DNA from: Thelonectria olida
Lineage: Eukaryota > Ascomycota > Sordariomycetes > Hypocreales > Nectriaceae
NCBI GenBank assembly: GCA_020736575.1
Contig: JAGPYM010000034.1
Location: 1 to 64,000 of the forward strand
Length of the DNA stretch: 64,000 nucleotides
Direction: 5' to 3'
Under the pieces are notes generated by a model, which had not been told where the DNA came from, did no database searches, and saw only the letters and a list, made by a program, of their open reading frames with translations. Below are positions 24,259 to 36,148 of this stretch, in pieces; position 1 is the stretch's first letter, and every line of letters starts with the position of its first letter. Made by a program: the position numbers and the translations under genes.

Positions 24259-27200
24259 TTACGGCAGCTCTGGATTCAATGACCGCTGCGGTACTGGGTA
24301 CCCTGCAACGGACCCAATAACAAAATCCCTAATGCTCCATTTCTTGCCGTCTCTCCTAGATTCCCTTTTCGCCTTTCTAGACATTTCCCACCACTTCCAT
24401 ATGAGTTCTCGCTTGCTTAGCATGATGCGAAGAATGATCCAGAAGATTCTGAAAACAATAGGCAAGACGCTGAGAGCCTTCCAGGTGAGCACCATGCCCA
24501 GGCTCACCTGTCGCCAGAACGTATTGAGGCGGCCCCCGAGCAGCTTGACCAGGCGCAGAATAGGGTTGACGTAAATTGCGAAAATGGTAAATGGGATCCC
24601 CAAAGCGACAGTGACAATGGCTATTACATGCATTAGTATTAGCGGAATCTTCTCTTCGTCGCATCGCATACCGGTCCATTTGACTGCAAACCCCAGTTCC
24701 ATCTTATTGTCTACCAAACGATATTGCACAACTGGGAGGGCCAAAAAGGCGGCCATGAACGACGCTGGCAAAAAGATAATTGTGACAATGGTGAAGACAG
24801 TGATGGTGTTTCCCGAAACGCGCGCGATGCGAGCCTCCTCAATGTTGGCCTGTTTTTGTTTGAGGTTCACAAGCTCTTCGAGCTGCATGATCAAATCCCC
24901 AAGAGTGAACAAAAGCTCAAATGGAAGGGCGTTCAATTGGACTTACAGCTTCATAGGGCCTTTTGGCATCGCGATCCATTCTGATGACGTCGCTGTCAAG
25001 CCTTTCAACTGCCGTCTGAAGCACTTGGCATTCACCAGGGAGCTGGCCACAAAATGAGTCAATGACTTCCTTCTGCTGATCAATTAGCTTTCGCAAGATA
25101 TTCAATTCGTCTCGAATGTCCTTGATCTCCTTCATCAGCTCGATCTCTCGTGAAATACTGAAACTGTCTTTCAGGTCTTTGCCCAGGGCGTCCGGATACT
25201 TCCTGTCCCGTATCTCCCCAGCTGTATTGGCTTGGGTTTCGTCCTCGTTCCTGCCTCGATTTTTACCTCCCATTTTTGCCTTTATTTTCTTTGGGGCTTG
25301 GCCTCCCTTCTTCGACCGTGCATTGAACTTCGCAAAGTGGTCGAAGAGTTCGGTCTCCTCGTCCGCCTGGGTTATATTTAGCAGCAGTTATCCTAGTGGC
25401 GGATGCGACTCACCACTCTGTTGATTGATTGCTCAAAAACTTCAAGGTGCGGGTGCTTTTCGGTCCCGTCCTTCCAATCCAGAGTTTCCAAATTCAAGTC
25501 AAGACATCTTGCAATAATCATCCTGGAGAGATCAACGACTGATCCGACTGGGACCCTTCTCTGGTTCTGCAGATGCTCAAGGATACTATCCAACAAATTT
25601 CTCGTGTCAATTATACCCGTCCTTCTGTTCAAAGTGTTGGGCTTCCCCCAGAGCTTTGGGAAGCATGTGATGATGGTCCCTAGGTGCGGTTAGTTCAACA
25701 GGATGTTGGTTCTTCTACCTCCCGCTTTGACCTACTCTCGTCCACGATCCAGAGCCATAGCTGATCAATCATCATTATGGGCACTGGTTTGCCAGGGTAT
25801 ACCCTCCTATAGTAGCGGGATACCACCTGATCGAAATCTCGAGCTTCGGTGTCGTGTTTCATTGAATACTGGAATTGGTCTAAAGTCCGGCGAACATGGA
25901 GACGAGACCTGGGCTCACCCAGGTATGCCGTCAGTAGTCGTTTGTCAGCTTTTGAATTAGAGAAGTAAGACGCGGGCTTCGAAGCAGGTTCGCCTTCGTC
26001 GCGCTGCGCCTGCCTTACATCGGCTTCGTTGGGATTCAGTCGAGCGTTTTTGATGGCCAAGTCCATCTCTCTCTTGTGGTGTTCTAACTCCCAATGAACG
26101 TAGGGCATCTCATTCACTTTGTTAGCCATGCATTTGTTGGCACTAGACATCATGATATAGGCAGGTAGCTCACAAAAACCACGAGACCAGACGATGCACA
26201 TCCTACACTGGCCGGTCAGAGATACTCGAGCGACTTGAGCTCGTTGTTGAACGCACCATTGTCTAAGCGCTGGCACAAAGGCTTCATGCATCGAGCGTGA
26301 AGTGGAGTGTTGGGTAAATCTTGTAACCGATTGTGCCAGAACTGATGTGTCAAGAAATCCATGCAATGGGCTTTGTCGGCACCTAGCCGGGCCATGTTTT
26401 CCATCAGTACCTGAAATCTATATTAACGAGGTGAACTCGTTGTGAGGGTGATGATTCTTTCAAACCTCAATCCATTCCATCTACCAATCGTTAGTTGAGA
26501 GAAATCAAAATCAACGGAGAGCACATACGTTGTTCGCAGGCATGTGAATCCACGTGAAATTTGCAGGTGCGTAGCCGTCTTGATCTTCATCATTACAAAG
26601 AATCTGTGACAGTATCTCGGGATTCGATATGATCTTTTCAAGCTGCTCCTTTCTGACCCGGTGCTCCTCGGCCTTGTGAGGAAGATCGGTGTAGAAATCC
26701 ACGATTGTGGCGTCCAGCCCAGTGTAATCAGCTTCCGTGTATTCGACCTTTTCCCCATCGTGGGCTGGGAGGACGGATCCGTTGGAACTGGAAATGAGTG
26801 CATGCCTCTCCACCATCATTACTCTGATGATGGATTCATGATTCCTCCTCAAAGCTAAATCCAGGGGAGTATCGCCTCTGGCGTCTCTGGTAGAGGCTTC
26901 GCTCCCTGCCATGAGCAAGGTCCGAAAGGCATCTTCGCATCCGACCTCGGCTGCAATGTGAAGTGGAATCTGTTTGGACTCGCCTCTCGAGTTGGCATAA
27001 TTTCCATGTTCAAGGAATTGCTGAAGGACGAGAACATTGCGGGATTCGATCCCTTTTTTGAGTGCTCCTAACAAGGCTGACATCTCTGCGTCGTTGCTGA
27101 TGTTGGGCTTCGGCCACGCGGTTAGGAGCAATTTGACTAAATCTTCCTGGCCTGTTCCGGCTGCTTGCTCAAGGAGTATTTTGGGATCCTCTAGATATGC

Positions 27201-28640
27201 CAAGAAACCCCACAGGTTGGCAGGGCCGATTGACGGCGATGTAATCTTGCCCACCCATTTACTGAGTCTCTCCACAACCAACGTGGGAGTACTACTTTCA
27301 GCACGCTTAACGATCGCTTTCCGAGTCCTTGCGAACGCCCCGACTAGATAAGACGCTCCCCGAGGGCCGAGCCAGTCGAGCCCTTCACGGAGAGCGGTAA
27401 GGGCGTCTGGCTGCTCACTGCTTGCGACCGGAGACCTGTGTTCCGTGTCGACAGATGGAATCAAATTATCCTCGTAAAAGTGGCAAGGATCCTCGGCTTG
27501 CGGTACTACTAAAGCCCTATCATTAAGCTTCAATTCGACTCGCTGTGTAAGGTATCACTCACGGTCGACTGTAAACTCTTCGCAGAGTTTCGCGGCTCTA
27601 CCTTGTCTTCCAGTCTGCGAATAGACATAACATAGCTGTTTTGCCAGGCTCTGGAAGTCTGCGTCCTCTCCTCGGTAAATTCTCACCAGGGATGGGAGAT
27701 CAAGCTGATCAGAAAACTGACTAGATTTTTCTTGATGGCGACGAAATGAGACAAGTGTGAGGTTCCATTGAGTTTTCAGGGTGGTGAGATGCTCATTGCC
27801 AAAAACAATTCCTTTTCCCTTGGATGATTTTTTGAACAGCTTTTCGGCAACCTCAACTTCTCCGACTGCTGCATGCAGGCAGGCGAGGTTGTTCTGCAAC
27901 TCCAAAGTCCAGGGATGATGCCTCCCTCGGGAACGGCAAACACCGCGTAGTGCTCTGTCGTAGAGCCTCTGCGCCTCAGGAAACTTGTTGTTTGTTCTGA
28001 GAACTTCAACCAATGTTTTAACGCAGGCTTGCGTCTCAACGAGGTTCCACCGCACTGATGAGAGTGGTGTCTCGGCATCACCAAACTGAGGATAGCCCGC
28101 AAGCTCAATGCCATACTCCAGTCGAGCCCTTGTCAAATCCATTTCACTAGCAGTGTCATCATTTTCGAGGCGCTCGACTTCTGATTTGAGGTCCGCGATC
28201 CGTTTCGGTGGTGGACTGGCATCATGGACCGACCGGGCTTCGTCGGCTGGTTGCGTCTCTGTCTATGCCTCAGCATTTCACACTTCTCTATTCTATGAAC
28301 GCGATTCAGGGATCTTACTGTTTGAATCCACCACTTTTCTATCTCTTTCGTCTTCACCATTCTCGTTGATCATCCCGAATTCGGCGTTCATGACTGGCTG
28401 GTTTTTGGGTGCACGGAGATTATAACGTGTTCGCGTCCATGGGAAGTTTGATAGAAGATGAAGGCGGATAGAGATGATCCGAGGGGGCTTAAGTCCATCG
28501 AATGTCAACTTGTCGCCCTCATCCTCGTATACTCCCGGGTTTTCCGTTCTTTCCGGGGCAATCGAAAGGGTTTCTTCTCGTACGGAAATGGAGCGAATCG
28601 CGTTTCGTGAAATGTCAAAAGAATGGCGAATGCATTGCAT
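24259..28640 (-). CDS. TPR-ankyrin-CorA-like membrane protein, nine exons, about 1,304 aa
   Basis: Exons (minus): 28640-28319, 28258-27563, 27508-26529, 26480-26466, 26410-26226, 26142-25736, 25679-25414, 25366-24947, 24882-24259; they sum to 3,915 nt, an exact multiple of three. The N-terminal ~100 residues are unrecognised. A TPR region of kinesin-light-chain type follows (LYDRALRG...HHPWTLELQNNLACLH), then ankyrin repeats (IPLHIAAEVGCEDAFRTLLM; GDTPLDLALRRNHESIIRVM). Next is a large conserved fungal region (IHMPANN-MEWIE; MPYVHWE; RRTLDQFQYSM; DQLWLWIVDE; TIITCFPKLWG), and finally a coiled coil and CorA-like membrane end (TVFTIVTIIFLPASFMAAFL). The fourth exon is only 15 nt (MEWIE), required by the family pattern. 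The intron at 26,143-26,225 is the least certain. An in-frame stop just upstream supports the start at 28,640. Proteins of this type often sit in NLR-like or stress-sensing families; transport has not been shown and I claim none. No NACHT domain is seen. Confidence 0.8.
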
Positions 28641-28891
28641 AGATATCTACTTAGTGGCTGGCGCCACATGGGGCACGTAAGCAATAGGTCGGCTATTGCG
28701 GAAGATGCGATATGAGGCCGTAATGATAGGCTCATAAAAGAACCATGGTGACTACTTCTCACCTTATTTTGACGCACTGAATACGACTGAAGATGCTGGC
28801 CTTGATAGGATGAATTTATTCATGAGACTGATAGAACGAGAAATGCATGCATACGTACCACCGGGAAATGCACCATCTGCATCATCGGTCT

Positions 28892-29068
28892 TCAACCTGG
28901 CCGTCCCCAACATGGACCCTCAAAATAAGCAGCCACAGCCCACAAGCAGATAAGGCTCAGAGAGAAGTACAAATATCGATACCACAAGATTTGATACGCA
29001 GGCCATGAGCGTGTGTCATCGGCGAATGTTTCATCGGGGGCTGTTTCGGGGGTTGGGCGGTTGTCCAT
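28892..29068 (-). CDS. Possible 58-aa single-span membrane peptide
   Basis: A short minus-strand frame with an acidic, Pro/Thr-rich N-terminus and one hydrophobic stretch (YLYFSLSLICLWAVAAYF). A possible leader exon lies upstream (29,283 to about 29,180) with a GTATTA...TTTATAG intron, but joining it shifts the frame, so I leave the two separate. No family recognised; may be chance. Confidence 0.22.
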   Translation of the reverse strand: MDNRPTPETAPDETFADDTRSWPAYQILWYRYLYFSLSLICLWAVAAYFEGPCWGRPG

Positions 29069-29283
29069 ATTCTATAAAGGATTGGGTTTGGGAATTGAAG
29101 GTTAAGAAAAAGGCTTAGATGGAGGGGAATATTATATATTCTTGTCAAAAACAGGAAGATTCCATGGAGATAATACCTTGGACTCATCGAAGGTGCCAAG
29201 TCATGTGGTGAGGGCACGCCGTCTGGGGTGACAAGGTCAGCAAATCGGTACCCGGTCTCAGAGAAACGTAGGATCGCCTGCAT

Positions 29284-31125
29284 GAGGTGGGCGACGGGCG
29301 TGTGGAAGGCTGCAGACGGGAGGCATGGGGGCGGGCTAGCTGGTCAAATGATAAGGCCGGTCCTAGAGAATGAATGAAAGATGGTTGAACTGGTTCTGGT
29401 CGTCGATCAACATTCGATTGCTACCACCTGTCGGGGCATGCAATGCAAATGGGGGTGCATATGAGCTTCGCAACAATCTGCGTCACTGTCCCAACTAGTA
29501 AGCCCTGTCTCTGCATGTCGGTCAGAACCCAGTTGTGCCAAATCAGCCATCCGAGTAGCAGTCTCCAGCGTGCCCAGTTATCAAGTGCGATGCAATCACA
29601 CCAGCTTCATCTACGGCTCCGTATCCTAGCTAGCAGCTGGTGGAAATGACCTCACTGTTCGGAATTATCCAATATCCAAGAGAAAATGGTCCGAAAAGGG
29701 CTTTTATGTCCTATGTCAAAGTGGTTGATGCCAATCGCGGGTACCGACCGTATTGTGCCTGTAAATCGAGGTGCTTTCAAAGCCGCGTCATCGCGGAAGG
29801 GAGGAAGTGAGAAACCAGATTCTACAATAGCAGTGAAACTCAGAACGTGAGCAAGTTTATAATTGTCACCGGACTATCACCACCTGTCGCCTGTTGAGGA
29901 AGTGTTGTGCGAGTGACCATTGAGGGAAATAGGGCGTGGGGGATAATCAAGGGGAAATTACAAGGATAAGCATCCCATACAGTCTAGCCATCAAGGTTCT
30001 CTTTATCTCGTGATTTTGAGGTGAGGGAAATGTCGTCAGAAAGTTTCTCCATTCGTCCAAGACAATTCTAGAAGTTGTTTCGTTTTCCCAGGCTTGACAT
30101 TACTGGTGTGACGAGCAGCAAGCCCGCAGAGATGGTCAGTGAATGGACTCATCGTTCACCATTATGTAATAGGCAGTAAATGATGGGAAAAATTCTTCCT
30201 CCCGCATGTCAAGACACGCCCTTTGAGGTGGTACGAGGTCCAGGGTCTTCATCTAGGCTTCGAACGGCTGCCAAGAGGGAAACTAGTCAAGAACTGGGAT
30301 TTTGAACCCGAGACCGAGTTAATCGGATTTGACAGGCTCTTCAGGGGACACAGCCCTGCCCCAGTACCAAATCCAGGTGCTCGGTCACACTGCCGACAAT
30401 AGATATAAGGTCAAGGCCCCATCACGACTCGATGGAGACCGTACCTCACCATTCCCGTTCTTGGCGATACTGGCTCAAGTCTGCCGTGTCTGGATAATTA
30501 GTGAGGATATTGCGCCAAGGCTGAGCGCTGAGAGACGAAGATGTCTCTCTGTTGGGCTTTCTGCAGCCTCGTCATTACATCATGAAGAAATTTCTTGGAG
30601 AACAGACTCTCTCATTGCCAAGTTCAAACTTTATCTCGTGCCATGATCCTTGTCACAATGATCAGATTGATAAGATTATCATGCCCCCACTGCTCTGAGG
30701 GTCTTGACAGGGCTTTGACGAACCTCCAAAAAAGACGCGCGGTTCCGTTCCGTCGATGCTCGTCTAGCCGCATCAGGAAAAGGAACATGAAAGCTGAGTT
30801 CGCATTAGGTACTGCCTATTATTCCTACTGGCCGGCGGTTGGAACGGCGAGCCAAGATCAAGAGTTGAAGTGGCTCCCACGCGACGGAATATCGGGCTCT
30901 CGACGTCCCGATGTCGGTCAACGGTGCTTAGACGGATGAATTAGTTCATTGCAACTATCGCCAGATGTCAGGTAAATGCTATATCAGGCCTCTCTTTCCG
31001 TAGAGATTCCATCGTCTCAGTCTTTTCGTCTCAGTTTCTAATAAATATTTTTGCAAAACTGACTCTGATCGTCAAGATCCGTCCGTAGTTTCTATTACCA
31101 GGTCGACACACTCTGACGCTCCGTC
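29284..31125. other. Long intergenic region upstream of the siderophore-type transporter
   Basis: About 1.8 kb with normal composition and no convincing frame; the ORFs at 30,329 and 30,595 are short and without recognisable motifs. It presumably contains the promoter of the transporter starting at 31,126. A tRNA-like T-arm near 30,300 was considered and dropped. Confidence 0.5.
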
Positions 31126-32856
31126 ATGGACCCAGACCATTCAAAGGAGGAGAACATGGCCCTCGGTCCAGATCAAAATACAAATGCCTCAGAAACGGTG
31201 CCTCCCGAGCACTCTTTGAATCAGCAAGAGAAACTTCCAGGCGTCGTCCGCATGGAAGCCTTCAACGAGCAAATCACCTTTACAGAGCGGTGCCTCTTAT
31301 TCTCGAGCATCTTTCTTGTCGGATACGCGTTCGGCCTCGACCTTCTGGTCCGATCAACCTATCAGGGATATGCCACCTCGAGCTACGCTCAGCACTCGCT
31401 TCTGTCGACAATCAACGTCATCCGAGGCGTCATTGCCGCCGTCGTCCAACCTCTGGTCGCCAAGTTGTCTGACTTACTCGGCCGCCTCGAGCTCTTCCTG
31501 ATCGTCACCCTCTTCTACGTCGTCGGGACCATTGTCGAAACTTGCGCCACAAACGTCCAGAATTTTGCTGCCGGTGCCCTCTTGTATCAGATCGGATATA
31601 CCTGCACCCTTTTGGTGTTTGAAATCATCATCGCCGACATCACCTCGATCCGAAGCCGGGTCTTCTTCGTGTTTGTTCCAAACATGCCGTACTTGGTCAA
31701 CACGTGGATCAGCGGCAACGTCGCTTCTGCTGTGCTGGGTGCGACTACCTGGCAGTGGGGCATTGGCATGTGGTGCATTATTTATCCAGTCTGCACGATC
31801 CCGTTCATCACCATCATGTTCATCGTCGGACGCCGAGCTGCGAAAACAATCCCTCCCAAGGCAAAGTCGGCGTTGGCAGGGGATAAGAACAAACTGGGAA
31901 CGTTGGTGGATCTCTTCTGGAAGCTCGACATCTTGGGCATCTTCCTCCTCACAGCCGCCCTCTCTCTTACACTCATCCCACTCACGCTAGCAGGAGGAGA
32001 AACCAGGAAGTGGGAAACGGCAGGGATCATCACACCGTTGGTTCTCGGCTTTCTCATGGTTCCTCTCTTCGCGCTATGGGAGCGAAAGGCCGCTCATCCG
32101 ATGATGCCCATGTATCTTCTGCGGGATCGGGGTATCTGGGCGGCTCTCGGTGTCGCCGTCTTCATGACTTTTTCATGGTATACCCAGGCCGACTTCCTTT
32201 TCACCGTCCTTCTCGTCGGTTTCGATTTCAGCATCGCTGATGCCACTCGTATTGCATCTGTGTACAGCTTCTGCGCTGTAGTTGGTGGTGTGTCTCTGGG
32301 TCTTGTTATCAAGAAAGTCCGCAGGCTCAAGCCTTTCATCGTGGGTGGGATTGGTATCTGGCTTCTTGCATACGGACTTCTTGTTCACTACCGCGGAGGC
32401 GCCGGTCCCAACGCCAGGTCCGGTCTGATTGCAGGTCAAGTTCTTCTGGGTCTGGCGGGTGGCTTCTTCCCCTATCCCAACTTGGCTGCTGCCCAGGCTC
32501 TCACTAAGCATGAAGACATTGCAGTCATCACCAGCATCATGTTAACTATGAACAATGTCGGAATGGCTCTCGGAAATGCCGTCTCGGGTGCTATCTGGAC
32601 GCAAACTCTGTACGATAGGCTCCAGAAAGACCTTTCACCCAATTCGGAGCTTGCTCAGGAAGTGTATGCGTCGCCATTGTATGTTGTCCCTTTGTATCCA
32701 GTCGGTACACCTGAACGCACGGCAATCATTGAGAGTTATCGATACATCCAGCGACTGTTGACCATTACGGGCATCTGCTTGGTTGTTCCCATGCTCGCAT
32801 TGGCGCTATGCTTGAGAGATACCAGGCTACCAAAGCCGAAGACGGCTCAGAAATGA
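31126..32856 (+). CDS. MFS transporter, siderophore-iron type, 576 aa
   Basis: Single-exon major facilitator protein. About 60 hydrophilic N-terminal residues precede ERCLLFSSIFLVGYAFGLD, the first of about 14 membrane helices. The loop with VVQPLVAKLSDLLGRLE is the conserved MFS loop between helices 2 and 3. Length, helix count and the NVQNFAAGALLYQIGYT segment fit the fungal ARN/SIT/MirB group, which imports ferric siderophores at the plasma membrane or vesicle membrane and also includes glutathione exchangers. No siderophore synthetase lies in this window, so it may serve uptake of foreign siderophores. The substrate is inferred from family only. The next gene, also MFS, is 750 bp downstream on the same strand with its own promoter space. 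Confidence 0.85.
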   Translation: MDPDHSKEENMALGPDQNTNASETVPPEHSLNQQEKLPGVVRMEAFNEQITFTERCLLFSSIFLVGYAFGLDLLVRSTYQGYATSSYAQHSLLSTINVIRGVIAAVVQPLVAKLSDLLGRLELFLIVTLFYVVGTIVETCATNVQNFAAGALLYQIGYTCTLLVFEIIIADITSIRSRVFFVFVPNMPYLVNTWISGNVASAVLGATTWQWGIGMWCIIYPVCTIPFITIMFIVGRRAAKTIPPKAKSALAGDKNKLGTLVDLFWKLDILGIFLLTAALSLTLIPLTLAGGETRKWETAGIITPLVLGFLMVPLFALWERKAAHPMMPMYLLRDRGIWAALGVAVFMTFSWYTQADFLFTVLLVGFDFSIADATRIASVYSFCAVVGGVSLGLVIKKVRRLKPFIVGGIGIWLLAYGLLVHYRGGAGPNARSGLIAGQVLLGLAGGFFPYPNLAAAQALTKHEDIAVITSIMLTMNNVGMALGNAVSGAIWTQTLYDRLQKDLSPNSELAQEVYASPLYVVPLYPVGTPERTAIIESYRYIQRLLTITGICLVVPMLALALCLRDTRLPKPKTAQK

Positions 32857-33603
32857 GTCCGACCATGCTGTTTATCCAAACCATTACACTTAGTTTCATT
32901 CTAAGCGAGTAGATCTCGTCAGCACCTTGCCGGTGCTCTCCACGGGTTCCTTTTTTAAGTATTAGTAGTTATGTAGTATCTGTTGGTTCACTTCGACCAT
33001 ACTTCTTTCATCAATAATCACTCCCAGAGCCCTGGATCTTGTTTCGACCCTCCTCTTCATCCCACTCTTCCCCGCACTTTGAAGTCTTTGGCGCCTTGCG
33101 AACGAACCATCAGCCAACATCCGATCCTAACTAACGCATGCTATACAAGATCAAGCCAACTCGAACTCGTTATTCAGCGAATCGGAAATGTTCCTTTTGT
33201 TTGCTCTATCGAATTGATGCATTTAAGGCGTGCAATCGCTGGTATATCCGTTCAGTAGCCCCTAGTCCCCCACTCTTGATATCGTCAACTTTTGTGATAA
33301 CAACGCCCACTCTTGAGCTGGTTCAAAGGCCATATCTTCCCGTTAACAGGAAATGCGCCCGTTGTACAAAGAAGATGGGTCGATTTCGACTGTTTGTCAT
33401 GCCGCTTTAGATGTCCTCGATAATCATGACTCGAGTCGTGTCGCGCAGTTCATACAGCGACGTTGTGCATGACTGCAGCGTTGCATCGAGGGGAGACAAG
33501 GCTCGAACTACTTAAAGAGGGAGCTCCCAACCTCTTTACGCGTAGAGAGAGCCATCCCCGAGGCTTTTAAGTTCATTGTATTTCACTTTCCACATCAAAC
33601 ACA
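32857..33603. other. Intergenic between two MFS genes
   Basis: About 750 bp, with a CT-rich leader-like run (about 33,560-33,600) directly before the next start codon. Frames at 32,983 and 33,138 show no family features. Confidence 0.5.
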
Positions 33604-35214
33604 ATGGCGGAAACAATGGACCCCAACGAAAAGGTATCCAAGTCTGAGATCCAGTCTGAGGCGCTTGCAGCAGACAGGGCAGAGGTTGGGTCCTACACCA
33701 ATGTGATGATCAATAAGACCCAAGACAGGGCGTATGGTAAGTGCATCGAGACTTACGGCTACAAGAAAGTGACATCTGGCTAACGACCTGGTGCAGTCCG
33801 GAAGATGGACCTCTATCTTCTCCCATACTTGTCAATCATGTACTTTTTCAACTCTGTTGATCGCGTGAGTCACTGCCATGCAATAGTCCTCGAGATTCAT
33901 CTCTCTAACACAGACAAGAGCAACCTGGGCAACGCCGAGACTGACGGCATGAGCAAAGACCTCAACTTTGTCGGCGAGCAATACTCGCTCCTCATTTTGC
34001 TCTTCTACATCCCCAACGGCCTCTGCGACCTTCCGCTCAACATGCTCACCAAGCGCTTCTCCGGCCGCATCATGCTCCCGGGTCTGATGCTGGCCTGGGG
34101 CGCCCTGTCCATGATCCAGGTGGCCTGCAAGAACTTTGGTGGCCTGCTCGTCGTCCGTCTCTTGATCGGGGCCCTGGAGGCAGGCTTCTTCGCCGGAACT
34201 GTGTTCTACCTCACGCTCTTCTATACGCGAGGAGAGCTGGGCTTCCGAATCGCAATTTTCTTTGGAAGCGCGCTGCTGGCCGCCGCGTTTTCTGGCCTCA
34301 TCTCGTTTGGCGTGTTCCAGATTGAGGGCACAGCAATCAAAGGATGGCAGTATCTCTTTCTCCTAGAGGGCGGCCTCACGGTTGTCTTCGCGGTGGGTGC
34401 CTTTTGGTGGCTTCCAGAGACTCCTCACTCAGCCTGGTTCCTCAACGAGGAAGAGAGACAGGCAGCCAAAGTGCGACTGCTGCGCGACGGGTCTCAGGAA
34501 TTGGGCGTCGAGTTCAGCGTCAAGGAATGTTTTGCGTCGTGGAACACTTGGAAGTTCTTTCCATGGTGTGTCATTTCCTTCACATACCCTGTCGCCTTTG
34601 CCACCTGCGCCAACTTCCTCCCTCTTGTGCTGCGGCGGCTCGGGTATAGCACTGTCGTCACGAACCTGTTGACGGTTCCGCCCAATTTTGTTGGCTTCCT
34701 GGTCCTTTTGTGTGTCACGTTCAACTCGGACAGGATGCGCGAGCGGACGTTTCACATCATCGGGGCTCTGAGTCTCTCCATGACGGGCCTCATTGTGCTG
34801 GCCGCGATTGATGCCGAGGCACACAGAGGAGTCGCCTATTTCGCGACATTCCTCGTCGCAGCGGGTGCCTACATCCCCAGCTGTCTCGTGCACTCGTGGC
34901 ACAACAATAACAACATCAACGAGAATTCCCGGGCGGCCACGACGGGACTGCTCGTGGGCCTCGGCAATCTTGGTGGCATTCTCAGCTCTGCCACGTTTCG
35001 AACAACGTATGCGCCCCGATACGCGCCCACGCTTGTTGCGACGGCGGCTTGCAATTTGACGTGCATCTGCTTTACGTTTTGGCTTGGGACGTGGATGCGT
35101 CGGGAGAATCGGCGACGCGACGAGGCCCAGGGCGTTGTTGTCAAGGCCGAGGATGTCGATACGAGCGAATTGAGGGACGGTGAGAAGGATCCGCGCTGGC
35201 GTTATTTTGTTTGA
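33604..35214 (+). CDS. MFS transporter, allantoate/anion-cation symporter (Dal5-like) type, 498 aa
   Basis: Three exons: 33604-33736, 33797-33864, 33919-35214. Intron 1 is GTAAGT...CTAAC...GTGCAG; intron 2 starts GTGAGT at 33,865 and is best closed at 33,918, giving NSVDRSNLGNAETDG, the hallmark of the anion:cation symporter family. Reading through intron 2 keeps the frame and would insert 18 residues between helix 1 and the loop, so a model without this intron is also open but breaks the motif. About 12 helices; YIPNGLCDLPLNMLTKRFSGR is the conserved loop. Known members take up allantoate, nicotinate, pantothenate, biotin or similar organic anions; the substrate here is unknown. Confidence 0.86.
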
Positions 35215-36148
35215 TTGCTTGGGCTTGGCACTTGTGCAGTAAATTTAGTATTGTTAGGTTGTCCATCTGCTGAGGTGGCCATTTGGGGTCACTACCTAGA
35301 CGCAATGCCTTGTTGGGCATGGGTGAATGAGGGTTCATGGATGCACCTTGGAGTCACCTCGCAGATCCAGGATCCAACAATCGAACCAATACTACGTAGT
35401 AAATCATCAAGTTCTGTCCCAACTGATCCTCTGCACACTGTCGTTGCACTGCTTATCGTGGGACCTGCAATCCCCCACTTCCGCCACTTCTGAGACGAGC
35501 GAGCGTCGTCTGAACATGGAAATGATCGACAACTGGTCCCGTATGAGAAACCAGCATCGGAAAGTTGAAGGAGATGGACAAGGTTACTTGGACATGTGAG
35601 ATGTCGGTTGTTGAAATCGCGGGGCCGTCTATACGGTGGCAAGGGTGGGCAGATGCGGCCAGAGCTGTCAGCTGACTCCCCGCATGAACTTGAACAGAGC
35701 CATGTCACTATCCAATCACGCGCGGTTCTGTTGTTTGAGACGGAGAACTGGCTCTTGTTGCTTATTTGCATGAATCTGGATGCTTGGCTTGTGATGAACT
35801 CAATGCAAAAAACATGTGAAAATGCATCGCTGTAGGGTAGCATCTGTTTCTAAACAGGCCTCTCATTGGCCAATTCCCTCCCTCCCTCGGTGAGATCCAC
35901 TCGTCCCCCTTATCTCACCTTTTCCAGCTTCTCCGCTTACGTAGCCTGCCTCACCTTGCGCCTCAATCGGCAAAGGACAGCTCATCCATCTCCCGTCTGT
36001 TTTCTGCGCGCCCGTCCATACTCACCCGCCCGAACCTCGCGTCCCATCGCCTGCAGCAGGTGTCACTGGGGCCTGATCCCAATGTGTCATGACGTAACCC
36101 AGGAGCCCTACTCGCACACTCTCTACCGGTAGTCCTCGCCTCGTCACC
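35215..36148. other. Intergenic, includes Mpv17-gene promoter
   Basis: Normal composition. CT-rich tracts at about 35,870-36,010 fit a fungal promoter. Overlapping frames on both strands (35,292-35,843 minus and others) show no motifs and look like chance. Confidence 0.5.

Noticed and set aside
30290..30370. tRNA-like T-arm (GGGTTCAAAATCCC on the minus strand)
   Set aside because: No matching acceptor stem, D-arm or anticodon arm could be folded around it.
31126..35214. Siderophore biosynthesis cluster around the two MFS genes
   Set aside because: No NRPS, ornithine monooxygenase or acyltransferase is present in the window.
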